The translations under genes and the position numbers were made by a program. The notes under the pieces are model-generated. The model ran no database searches. It was not told the origin of the DNA and worked only from the letters and a program-made list of their open reading frames with translations. From Acetobacterium bakii (lineage in GTDB: Bacteria; Bacillota; Clostridia; Eubacteriales; Eubacteriaceae), in the NCBI RefSeq assembly GCF_001263355.1, contig NZ_LGYO01000007.1, positions 62,001 to 126,000 on the forward strand: 64,000 nucleotides of DNA, read 5' to 3'. Position 1 is the first letter of the stretch. Every line of letters starts with the position of its first letter. Below are positions 28,638 through 37,700 of this stretch, in pieces.

Positions 28638-28736
28638 CGTCCTGAGGACAATGGTAAATCGTTGTGTGCTGCAAGATCGTACAGGCTAGGGCCTGTTCGC
28701 CTTGATGCACACAACTGATGTTACGATTGCCCTCAG
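28638..28736. repeat. 94-nt imperfect hairpin beginning with the 22-bp repeat
   Basis: From 28642 to 28735 the sequence folds back on itself almost completely. The outer arms CTGAGG-x-CAAT-x-GTAA...TC match the complement of GATGTTACGATTGCCCTCAG. The middle arms GTTGTGTGC/GCACACAAC pair perfectly over 9 bp. The inner arms CAAG..CG and ACAGGC/GCCTGT close a small loop. The first 22 bases (28638-28659) also occur at 12610. It lacks a T run, so it is not a plain terminator. A small structured RNA or a miniature mobile element are both possible. Confidence 0.65.
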
Positions 28737-28810
28737 AACTCACTTTTCTGCTTTTTCAACAGAGGGAATGACCTTGCAATGAGGTGACGCCGATTGTATT
28801 TCTGACTCGT

Positions 28811-30514
28811 TTAGCCGTTAATCAGCTCAGTGACCAGTTGCTTAAGAATGGCCTTCTTTTCTTCAGCTTCTTCAGCGGTTTTCCCGGTGACTGAAAAATA
28901 GATTTTAAGCTTGGGTTCTGTTCCTGACGGCCGCAGGGCAAACCAGGAATAATCATCAAAAATAAATTTTAATACATTGGATTCGGGCAGTTCAATTTCA
29001 GTTTTCCGGGCATTAACCAAATCATCACTAACCCGGGTTTGATAGTCGTTAAACTTAACCAGTTTTGCATTGGCAAAGCCGGGGAAATTCAAGGTTCTGA
29101 ATTTTTCCATAATCTCAATGATTTTGGCCTTCCCGGTAATGCCTTCAAGAGTCAGTGCCATAACGTCCTCTACAAAATAGCCATGCTTTTCATAGAGCGC
29201 AATCAGCGCGTCCTGGAGCGTGAGGCCCTGCTTCTTATAATAATCGGTCATTTCGCAAACCAGTGCCGACGCCACCACCGCATCTTTATCACGGGCATGG
29301 TTCCCGGCCAAATAGCCATAACTTTCTTCGTAGCCGAACACAAAGGTATATTCTTTGGTGTTTTCTAATTCAGTGGCTAATTCGCCGATATATTTAAAAC
29401 CAGTGAGCACATCCATTACCGCAGCACCATGGCTTTTGGCTACAATTCCCCCTAACTCGCTGGTGACGATGGTTTTAACCACCAATTTATTTTCCGGTAA
29501 ATCTGTTCGGGTTTTTAAATAGTAGTCCACCAACAAGGCGCCGGTTTGATTTCCGGTAAAAAACACGTATTCCCCTTTGGCATCTTTTGCGATGACACCA
29601 ACACGGTCCCCATCGGGATCCGTTCCGATAATCAGATCTGCATCTTTCTCCTGCGCCAATTTTATGGCCAGCGTAAACACCGCCGGATCCTCGGGGTTGG
29701 GATAGGGTGCCGTGGTAAAATCGCCATCAGGCAGCTCCTGCTCTTTTACCACAAACACATCTTGATAGCCCAGATCCGAAAGAACCCGCCTCACGGGTTT
29801 GTTTCCGGCACCATGAAGAGGTGTAAACACCACTTTCAGCTGACTATCGGGGTTTGGCAAACACACCGATTCAACAGCTTTCGAAAAAGCCAGATCCATT
29901 TTTTCCCCCACCATAGCAATGATCCCCTGGTTTAAACCTTCTTTTAAGGTCATGGTTGGAATGTCAAAGCTGTCCTTTACTGTCGCAATTTCCGCAATGA
30001 GGGCGTCTGCTGATTCAGTGACCATTTGGCCGCCATCAGGACCATAAACCTTGTAGCCATTATATTCCTTCGGATTATGGGATGCGGTAATGACAATCCC
30101 CCCGGCGGCATTAAGCTGTCGCACAGCAAAGGAAAGCTCTGGAGTTGGTCGGAGCTCTTCAAAAAGGTAGGCCATCAAACCCATTTTACCCAAAACCCCG
30201 GCGGCGGTTTCTGCAAACTCACGCGACTTATGCCGTGAATCATAGGCAATAACTACACCTTTTTCACAGTTTTGGATGTTCTTCTTTAAAAGATATTGTC
30301 CAAAACCCCGGGTTGCTTTGGCCACAGTATAAATATTCATCCGATTGGTACCGGGGCCGATTTTTCCACGCATGCCCCCAGTGCCAAATTCCAGGTCTGT
30401 ATAAAAACAATCTTCAATTTCTTTTTCATCGGTCAGGTTTTCCAGTTCCTGCCTTAGTCCCTGGTCCAGATTCGATTGACTGAGCCAAAGCTCACGTATT
30501 TTTTTATAATCCAT
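28811..30514 (-). CDS. pgcA: Phosphoglucomutase/phosphomannomutase family enzyme
   Basis: 567 residues, ATG start with GGGAGGG upstream. Active-site serine in GIVITASHNPKEYNGYKVY (about residue 140), metal-binding loop GTDPDGDRVGV (about 290), sugar-binding GYEESYGYLAG (about 400) and phosphate-binding RPSGTEPKLKIYF near the C-terminus. The length and the KEYNGYKVYGPDGGQ segment fit the alpha-phosphoglucomutase group of Gram-positive bacteria. It interconverts glucose-6-phosphate and glucose-1-phosphate, supplying rfbA and galU in this window. The gene symbol follows the Bacillus homologue. Confidence 0.9.
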   Translation of the reverse strand: MDYKKIRELWLSQSNLDQGLRQELENLTDEKEIEDCFYTDLEFGTGGMRGKIGPGTNRMNIYTVAKATRGFGQYLLKKNIQNCEKGVVIAYDSRHKSREFAETAAGVLGKMGLMAYLFEELRPTPELSFAVRQLNAAGGIVITASHNPKEYNGYKVYGPDGGQMVTESADALIAEIATVKDSFDIPTMTLKEGLNQGIIAMVGEKMDLAFSKAVESVCLPNPDSQLKVVFTPLHGAGNKPVRRVLSDLGYQDVFVVKEQELPDGDFTTAPYPNPEDPAVFTLAIKLAQEKDADLIIGTDPDGDRVGVIAKDAKGEYVFFTGNQTGALLVDYYLKTRTDLPENKLVVKTIVTSELGGIVAKSHGAAVMDVLTGFKYIGELATELENTKEYTFVFGYEESYGYLAGNHARDKDAVVASALVCEMTDYYKKQGLTLQDALIALYEKHGYFVEDVMALTLEGITGKAKIIEIMEKFRTLNFPGFANAKLVKFNDYQTRVSDDLVNARKTEIELPESNVLKFIFDDYSWFALRPSGTEPKLKIYFSVTGKTAEEAEEKKAILKQLVTELING

Positions 30515-30635
30515 TATGTTCCCTCCCTATGCTTTTCTTTAGCTTCATTATAACCCCTAACCCTTTTAGGATTCAAGAGTAAATAACGCCTTCAACTTTA
30601 ATAAATTGCAATCCAATCATGATCTGAGACGACTT

Positions 30636-30669
30636 AAAAAAGGAAGCGAATTTCTCCGCTTCCTTTTTC
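30636..30669 (-). terminator. Terminator of the ChW/FIVAR protein gene
   Basis: AGGAAGCG/CGCTTCCT stem flanked by A5 and T5, so it can act in both directions; it directly follows the stop at 30696 on the minus strand. Confidence 0.85.
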
Positions 30670-30695
30670 TTAGTTAATTAAATGTTATTTTTACT

Positions 30696-32480
30696 TTAAA
30701 CAGCTGGTACATCAAATCCGCGAATAACTGCTCCGGCATTGGAAGGATCAGCAATTTCAGTTACATGGAACTTCACATCTGCATAACCGCCTGCTCTAAC
30801 GAGACCATCATTGTTAATTACAGCACGGTTCTGGCTTTCAATAGTAACAACGAAACCGTCTCCGTATGCCTGATCAACAATATTTTGTGCGATCGTTAAT
30901 ACATTGGAACCAACAAATACAGGTCCGATGCTATCTTTCGTAATTGATTGAACCACAACAACCGCATTGACAACTAAGTTATCCTGTGCAGCTAGAAGAT
31001 TGGCTGTTGCTGTGTCATAATCAGCCTGGTCAGATCTTTTATTGTTATCTACCGCAACACCAGCATCAAATGCCGCTTGGTATGCACACCAGGTATTAGA
31101 ACTGTAGTTATCTGCGTTAGGTTCTAATACTAAATAAGCTTCCATAGCTGCATCAAATAGGGTTCTGTCGATTGCTACTAAATCACTTTGTAAGCCAAGA
31201 ATCATACCTGTTGCAAAGTCTACATCACTTTGAAGTTTTGTAGTTTCAGCAAGATTTCGGTAAACTTCAGTAGCTCTTACAAAATGATAGAAAGATTGTT
31301 CTGTGTAAACTCTTCTTCCGGTTATTGGGTCTGAATTATCATTTGTAATTGGTAAAATAGCTTCATGATAAGCTGTGTAATCCAAGGTCATTACCAATTT
31401 TGCTTTCTTATCAGCAATTTGCGCTGCGGCGAAATCAACCGTTACTTGAGCGCTGTCTTTGGTTATGCTAGATACCCATACGCCATCGTGATTAAAGCAT
31501 GCCCACTTGTTTACTGCCCAAGCATAATCATCCCAAGTTCTATTGGTATAAACGCCACTTGAATTGTCTCCACCCATTGCCACATAAATTGAAACAGCGT
31601 CATTAAATGCGGTGAGATCAGCAGCCGCCACTAAATTCTTTTGTGCCGCCAGAATATTAGCGGTTGCTGTGTCAACTTGTGCTTGGGTATTGTCTCTTGT
31701 CACTACATTTGTTAACACAACCACTTGATAGAGTTTCCATGAGTCGGTTGTAAAATTGTCTTCAGTAGCAGCTGCCAATGCGGCATTGTAAGCATCCATA
31801 TTGGCAAATAAAACTAATTTTGCCTGAGCATTTACAATATTCATTGTTGCTAAATCAACTTCTGCCTGAGTATTATTTACAGTTACAACATTTGCGTTTA
31901 CAACTGCCTGATACTCAGCCCAACCTGATTTCACCTGATCTTCTGTTACTGCTGCAAGTGCGGCATTGTAAGCCGTTAAATCAGCCAGTTTTACAATTTT
32001 AATTTCAAGACCTTCTAATCTTAAACTTTGACCTGTAGTACCTGCGATTGCTCCGTCAGATACCCATTCCTGCCAGCCAATGTCTTGAACATGAACCCGA
32101 TACATTACGGAATAGCCCGGCATGTTTTCAAGAGTAATGTGGATTGCTTCCAAACGTAAGCTCATTCCCTCGGTTCCGGCCAGCTGTCCATTGAATCGAT
32201 CCGGTTTTTGGTCGCCAATGTTCTGTACATGTACAAAATAATTGATTTTTGCATTTGTTGGTGCATTGACAAGATTAATTTCCGTTGCCTCTAATCGAAG
32301 ACTTTGACCCGATGTGCCTGCCATTGTTCCATTAGACACCCAACCCTGGGACCAGCCAATGTTTTGAATGTGTGCTCGATAAGTAACTCCGACATCAGAA
32401 TTAGCTGCAAATGCACTTCCTGAGAAAAACAGTGCAACCATCATAATCACTGTGAATAAGCTAATCGTAAATTTTTTCAT
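30696..32480 (-). CDS. Secreted protein with three ChW repeats and five FIVAR-like repeats
   Basis: 594 residues, ATG with AAGGAG upstream. Signal peptide about 1-25 (ending SAFAA). Three clostridial hydrophobic-W repeats (about 28-165) show H-I/V-Q-N/D-I-G-W, G-T-x-G-x-S-L-R-L-E-A. Five repeats of about 60-75 residues follow (about 168-500) of the FIVAR-like type (Y-N-A-A-L-A-A...W-x-x-Y...N-T-Q-A-E-V-D-x-A-T). The C-terminal domain (about 505-594) resembles that of the 1201-residue protein at 34707. ChW repeats are thought to bind cell-wall or surface polymers. A short leader ORF lies upstream (32545-32607). Function beyond surface binding is unknown. Confidence 0.85.
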   Translation of the reverse strand: MKKFTISLFTVIMMVALFFSGSAFAANSDVGVTYRAHIQNIGWSQGWVSNGTMAGTSGQSLRLEATEINLVNAPTNAKINYFVHVQNIGDQKPDRFNGQLAGTEGMSLRLEAIHITLENMPGYSVMYRVHVQDIGWQEWVSDGAIAGTTGQSLRLEGLEIKIVKLADLTAYNAALAAVTEDQVKSGWAEYQAVVNANVVTVNNTQAEVDLATMNIVNAQAKLVLFANMDAYNAALAAATEDNFTTDSWKLYQVVVLTNVVTRDNTQAQVDTATANILAAQKNLVAAADLTAFNDAVSIYVAMGGDNSSGVYTNRTWDDYAWAVNKWACFNHDGVWVSSITKDSAQVTVDFAAAQIADKKAKLVMTLDYTAYHEAILPITNDNSDPITGRRVYTEQSFYHFVRATEVYRNLAETTKLQSDVDFATGMILGLQSDLVAIDRTLFDAAMEAYLVLEPNADNYSSNTWCAYQAAFDAGVAVDNNKRSDQADYDTATANLLAAQDNLVVNAVVVVQSITKDSIGPVFVGSNVLTIAQNIVDQAYGDGFVVTIESQNRAVINNDGLVRAGGYADVKFHVTEIADPSNAGAVIRGFDVPAV

Positions 32481-32640
32481 TTTAAATCTCCTTTTTTTTA
32501 TTTTTTTACGTTGTGGTGCAATTCTAAAAAGTAAGCAACGGAAACTATTTTTTTCTTTTTCTTTCCTCTAATATTGCTACCCCCTCCTTAGTTCTTCTTT
32601 GGGTCACTGTTATCCTCCTTCCTTACCAACGAATCACGTC
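32481..32640 (-). promoter_or_regulatory. Long leader of the ChW/FIVAR gene with internal ribosome site
   Basis: The leader holds two purine-rich Shine-Dalgarno-like sites (GGAGG at about 32614-32618 and GGAGGGGG near 32580-32586) in addition to the gene's own. It is related to the leader at 44706-44880: both contain AAGGAGGGG followed by an A-rich stretch, then a T-rich stretch with a GAATT box. Upstream to 32804 I see only AT-rich sequence and no convincing promoter. Confidence 0.55.
32545..32607 (-). CDS. Candidate 20-residue leader peptide
   Basis: GTG start at 32607 with AAGGAGG at ideal spacing; 20 codons then TAG at 32545. The product is basic, with T-K-E-G-V-A-I in the middle and K-R-K-K at the end. 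It stops 64 nt before the ATG of the ChW/FIVAR gene. A frame of 19 residues in the same place before the gene at 41703 also contains K-E-G. It may be an expression-coupling leader, or only a fortuitous frame. Confidence 0.4.
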   Translation of the reverse strand: MTQRRTKEGVAILEERKRKK

Positions 32641-32804
32641 AAATAACTCTATAGCGAATTGTTACCCGAAATAAATATAAACTAACGAATTACCATAAAA
32701 AAATATGTTTTTTTTCAATATTTTAAAAATCTATTTTTTTACGATATTCCACCTTGTTGCTTTTATCGGCTTTTATTTTTTCATTGAATTTTTTGAAAAA
32801 AAAA

Positions 32805-32831
32805 AACAGCCTCAGTAAGTCTGAGACTGTT
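32805..32831 (-). terminator. Terminator of the CHAP hydrolase gene
   Basis: AACAGCCTCAG/CTGAGACTGTT stem with a 5-nt loop and one mismatch, followed on the minus strand by a run of about 11 T. Confidence 0.85.
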
Positions 32832-32873
32832 TCGAAATAGCGGTAATATATTCATATTTTTATCTAGTCAATC

Positions 32874-34319
32874 TTATACCCCATTGCTTGTAAATGCATT
32901 GATCGTTGCTCCCGGTGCCGGGGAACCTGCGGGGACGATCTGAATTTCAATGGCTTCCAATCGGTAAGCAAAACCGGTGGTGCCTGAGCTGGCACCATTT
33001 TTGGCCCAATCCTGCCAGCCGATATTCTGAGTATGAACCCGATAGTAAATATCAAATCGACCCGCATCTTTTCCGGTAAGTTTGATATTTATGGCTTCCA
33101 GACGCAGGCTCGCACCAGACGTACCGCTTATATTTCCATTATCGGCCCAATAATCCTGCCAGCCGATATTTTCAACGTGGGTCTGATATGCTATTCCCAG
33201 GTCATACCCTTTATTATCAACCTGAATTTCAATGGCTTCCAGACGTTTCGAAAGACCATATGTTCCGCTGATCTCCCCTGCCTGTTTCCATCCCTGCCAG
33301 CCAATGTCCTGAATATGGGTTTGATACGAACAGCCGATCTTTTTTTCGACCACTGCACCTAAACCAGTACACGCAGCATTTCCAAACTGATCATAAGCAT
33401 AGATATGAATTGTATATGTGCCTCTTTCATTATTGTGATCGCTGTATAAGACCCGATATGTGGCTGTATTACCATTGACTGTTCCGGTATACCAAATCAG
33501 GTCATTTTGTCCACCTTCATCTGTCCATGTCGGGAACATGACTCGATTGATGCCGGACCCTACATCAGATACCTGACAGCTTACCGTAAAACCTTCATCG
33601 TCAATATCCGTAATTTGTGGGTTGGAAATGGCCGGCGGTGTCGTATCGCCGGTATCCTCCGAAAATTCCCCGATATAAATATAACCCTGGAATCCGCCCA
33701 CCGATATTTCATCTTCAGACCCGATGGTATAGGTCGTGGTGTAAAATAACGCCCCGCTCCAGGCGGACTCCGAAATAGTCACCGTATTTCCTGAGATTGC
33801 CTCGACAACGGCAACATGGCCGCAGGAACTGCCATCCCAGCATACAATGGCGCCCAGTTTAGGCGTCGACCCATAGGAATAGATATTTCTACTTAAATTA
33901 TAATCCCAGAACTGATTGGCATTGCCATTGCTTAAACTGGGTTTAGACCCCAGTATTTCATAGGCTCTTCCCCAGGCATAGGCGGTACAATTGGGCATGC
34001 CGTATCCCGACTGATAGAAAATATTTTTTTCATAGTAATAATCATTATCTGTACTCGGCGCAGAAAGCCTTGAAGTAAAGACAGATGCTGTTTTGAGAGA
34101 ATTGCTCTCGATATTCTGCTCCTGACTCCCGTCATCGGTTGCAAAATCCCCTGGCAGCATCTCCCGACTTTCCACAACTGCTTCGACATTTGCCGTGTTT
34201 ATTGCCACATCGCTTCCACTGTTATCGTTTTCTTCGGCCAATACACTACCCGGCAAAATCCCCATAACCAGAATCAAAACAAAACATAACCATGCCCTAT
34301 TATCAGCCCCTCTTTTCAT
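32874..34319 (-). CDS. Secreted CHAP-domain peptidoglycan hydrolase with GBS_Bsp-like and three ChW repeats
   Basis: The frame is open from 34508, but the ATG at 34319 (MKRGADNRAWLCFVLILVMG) has GGGAGGATCA upstream and starts a signal peptide (cleavage near SVLAEE). 481 residues. The CHAP domain (about 105-230) shows the catalytic Cys in MPNCTAYAWGRAYE and His in SSCGHVAVVEAISG. Then one GBS_Bsp-like module (about 235-330, MFPTWTDEGGQNDLIWY) and three ChW repeats (about 335-465) with I-G-W-Q-x-W. CHAP enzymes act as amidases or endopeptidases on peptidoglycan. It links the two domain types that the other surface proteins here use separately. Confidence 0.88.
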   Translation of the reverse strand: MKRGADNRAWLCFVLILVMGILPGSVLAEENDNSGSDVAINTANVEAVVESREMLPGDFATDDGSQEQNIESNSLKTASVFTSRLSAPSTDNDYYYEKNIFYQSGYGMPNCTAYAWGRAYEILGSKPSLSNGNANQFWDYNLSRNIYSYGSTPKLGAIVCWDGSSCGHVAVVEAISGNTVTISESAWSGALFYTTTYTIGSEDEISVGGFQGYIYIGEFSEDTGDTTPPAISNPQITDIDDEGFTVSCQVSDVGSGINRVMFPTWTDEGGQNDLIWYTGTVNGNTATYRVLYSDHNNERGTYTIHIYAYDQFGNAACTGLGAVVEKKIGCSYQTHIQDIGWQGWKQAGEISGTYGLSKRLEAIEIQVDNKGYDLGIAYQTHVENIGWQDYWADNGNISGTSGASLRLEAINIKLTGKDAGRFDIYYRVHTQNIGWQDWAKNGASSGTTGFAYRLEAIEIQIVPAGSPAPGATINAFTSNGV

Positions 34320-34479
34320 TGATCCTCCCTCATTCTTATTAGTAGTTTTTAACCTTAATCCATAATATGTTATCGGCTCAATTCGGTCAAAATTGTTCGG
34401 CTTTGATAACCAAATCAATCTTTTTTTAATTTCGCCTAACTTAGACTTTATTATCATTTTGTTGTAATTTGTTACATAA

Positions 34480-34508
34480 ATTTTACACTTTATTCGTAAC
34501 TTTTGCAA
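34480..34508 (-). promoter_or_regulatory. Promoter of the CHAP hydrolase gene (shared ChW-gene promoter type)
   Basis: Minus-strand TTGCAA (34503-34508), 17-bp spacer, TAAAAT (34480-34485). The sequence TGCAAAA-N11-AGTGTAAAAT is matched in front of the genes at 34707 and 41703. The 5' leader is about 155 nt and contains a GTTATC...GATAAC hairpin with an inner CAATT/AATTG stem. Confidence 0.65.
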
Positions 34509-34540
34509 TGATTTATTTTAATATTTTGAAAGTAAATTGG

Positions 34541-34620
34541 AAGCTGTGAAAGCCATGGGAACGTCTCCAGGATTGATCTTACTGAGACGAAAGCGCTACT
34601 GAATGGCGTCTCATAATTAG
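34541..34620. repeat. REP-like structured sequence
   Basis: Contains CATGGGAACGTCTCC, then GAGACGAAAGCGC...GGCGTCTC, which forms a stem. The GGGA(A)CGTYTC core matches the motifs beside the RAYT gene at 40559. It lies between the terminator of the gene at 34707 and the promoter at 34480, so it is unlikely to be a leader of either gene. Confidence 0.45.
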
Positions 34621-34631
34621 CCGGATAAAAA

Positions 34632-34665
34632 ACAGCGTTGAAAGTTATTAATCTTTCAACGCTGT
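34632..34665 (-). terminator. Terminator of the 1201-residue ChW/FIVAR gene
   Basis: A 13-bp perfect stem ACAGCGTTGAAAG/CTTTCAACGCTGT, 8-nt loop, followed by TTTTTT on the minus strand. Confidence 0.88.
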
Positions 34666-34706
34666 CTTTCGCTGTTTTAAGCCCTTCGGATTTTCATATT
34701 ATCCTG

Positions 34707-37700
34707 TTACACTGTGACTATAATATCGGCGATTGTAATGATATAGCTGCTTTGAGTGCTTTCCACCCTCAAAGTAATTGTTACCTTGTCACCATTTACT
34801 ACTCCAGTTTGATCCACACCAACATTAGCGGGTGCAGGTGGCGCGGTAACAATTTCTACTGAAAATGCGGTCCCGTGTTCTGGCGTAAGCAACGCCTGTG
34901 CTCGTTCGACTAAATTAGTATTTTTAGTAACGCCGGCTGCTTCCAGTGTTTCTTTAGTGATCAACCGACTTGCATATTCTGCTGTTGTTTTGAAATCCTC
35001 TGTTGGTACCAGTGTTTCTCTCAACGCTTGTAAAGCAATTGTCGCGTCATTATATTCTTTCTGCGTATTGTTTTCAGGCTTTAATTTCGTTGTAGGCCTT
35101 TCATAACAATCAATGTATTTATTTTTGTAGAGCGTCCATGAAGCAACAGTATAATTAGCGGATTTTGGTTTCAGAGCTTCATAACGCTGTATTTCTGCAT
35201 TAAAGACGGCCGTGTCTGTTGCTCTTTTTAGTAATGCTAACTTCATCGTATCGATCCGTTTTGTTGCCGCATCAACCAGATCTTTGGCCGCTTTGATGCG
35301 AACTGGAAATTGATTATAAGCATAATTCCGTTCAGCATTATAAGATGCATAGGATAACACTGTAAAACTAGTTTCTACTGTTCCCGTCGAAAGCTGGATG
35401 GCTTCATCATATGCCGCAAAACTTGCAGTTAAGCTTGCACTGCTTGAGATCAGTTTATTTTTCGCATTATTAATAACCAATGTTGCATCATCAACAGATT
35501 TTTGATCGCTTGCCGCGGTAATTGCTTTGGGTATCCATTCCCCGGAAACAGCTTCAAAGTCAGCAAAATGGCTTACCCAATTCGCATATTCGTCCCAGGT
35601 CACTGGCGTGGCCAGGCTGGCAATTGATCCGCTTAACTGGATATTTTCCTGATAAAGTTTAATCGCATCTTTAAAAGCAGTGATATCGGTTGAATAAACA
35701 AGATTTTTCTGAGCATTCTCAATATTTACCGTCGCAGTATCAACATCTTCCTGAGTATTATCCTTGGTCTTTAAATTCTTGGTGATAACCCCCAGATAGG
35801 TTTTCCATGAGTCGACGGTAAAATCAGCCTGCTTTCCTTTTGTTTCTTTTCCCTGATAATTGTCCAGAACCTCATTATAATAGGTCATCCTCGCTGCGGG
35901 ATTCATCAGCAGGCTAACCTGCGCTTGTTTTATTCGTGCAACTGCCATATCGATCTCAGCCTTCTTGTTTTCAGTAGTCATAATATTTGCGCTGAGAGCT
36001 ATCTGATACGTTGACCAAGCCAAGGTTTTGTAATCATTCTGTTTGCCATTATAAAGATTGAACACGGTATTATATTCTGCCGTATCCCCCTTAGGCACCA
36101 AATCGCCTTGAGCAATTTTTATATTATTGACGGCCTTATCCAGTTCATCCCTGGATTTTTCTTTGGTCAGCTGATTTGCCGCCAATATCTTTTTATAAAT
36201 CGTCCAGGAAGCGACTGTTTTCTCATCTTCTTTCACAATATCAAGCACTTTAAGTGCATCGGCAAGCTCTGCCGCGGTGGCTCTTTTTTCCAGTTTTTCC
36301 TGAGCTATTTTTATATTCTCAACGGCCGCATTAATCTGCTCCTGGGATTTATCAGTTGTCATCGCATTTGTATCCAGAATCTTTTGATAGACCGCCCAGG
36401 TTGCTGGCGTATAGTCTTCTTTCTTAGCAAGCAGCAAGGCTGCCCGATAACCATCAGCCAGATCAAGACTTCCTTTTTTGACCAATAATCCCTGGGCATC
36501 TCTGATTTTCTCGGTGGCCGGATCAATCGCGGTCTGGCCTTTATCTCCAGTCATAACATTTGCTTTGACGATATTTTGGTAAGCAGTCCAGGATGCCGAA
36601 GTATTATCTCCAGCTTTTACAAGTGCTAACACGGCTAAATAATTTGTCAAATCGCCAGCCTTTACAAGCTTTTTCTGAGCAGGCTCAATTTTCTCGGTGG
36701 CCGCATCAATGGCGGGCTGACCATCAGCTGGAATCACCACATTAGCATCCACAATCTGCTGATAAGCTGCCCAGGAAGCTGTGGTATAATCTGTTCTGAG
36801 CATTGGCTTGCCTAAAATCTTATTATATGCCAGAGCCTTGTTATAATTGTCCATAATCCCAATTCCAACCAGACTTTGCTGCGCTTCCAAAATTTTTGCC
36901 GTCGCCGCTTCAACCACTTCTGCTTTACTGGTTTGGGTGACCACATTGGCCTGTACAACCTTTTGGTAAACGGACCAGGATGCTGTGGTATAATCGTCTT
37001 TATTGACCCCATCAACAGCGGCATTATAATAGGTTAAATCTGCCTTTATAACCAGTTTTTTCTGAGCCGTTTCAATTTTTTTAATGGCTTCTTCGACGTC
37101 TGTTTGATTGCCATCTTCGCTAACCTTATTGGCATTTACAATTTTTTGATACGCGGTCCATGATGATTTAACATAATCTTCCTCTTTAACAGCAGCTAGC
37201 AGGGCATCGTAGGCACTAAAGTCAAATTTACGAACCATTCTTTTCTGGGCTTCGTCTATATTTTTAGTGGCGGCATTAACCTCAGTTTGCGTATTATCTT
37301 CTGATACTACCGTTGTCGTTAATAATTTTTGATATGCTCCCCAGGAAGAAGCTGAATAATCAGCATTTCTTACCGCTGCCAGGGTTTTATTATATGCCGT
37401 TAAATTTACTTTTCGCTGCAAACTCTTTTGCGCTTCAACAATATTTTTTGTCGCCGTAACAATCTGATCCTCAGTATTATTGAGATCAACCGCATTCTGA
37501 CTTAGCACAGCTTCATAGACAGCCCATGTTGCCGGAGTATAATCCACTTCATTAACCGCCGCTAAGGCAGCTTTATAAGCTGTCAGATTTCTACCTCTGA
37601 CAAGATTTTCCTGAGCGGCTAAGATATTTTTTGTTGCCCCTAGAATATCAGCCTTTGGATTATCTTCCGTCATCTTATTGGCATCAGCCACTTTTTTATA

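Noticed and set aside
34541-34620. Possible riboswitch upstream of the CHAP hydrolase gene
   Set aside because: It lies upstream of the likely promoter at 34480-34508 and downstream of the terminator of the preceding gene, so it is not in the leader. Its core matches the RAYT-associated motifs and no known aptamer consensus.
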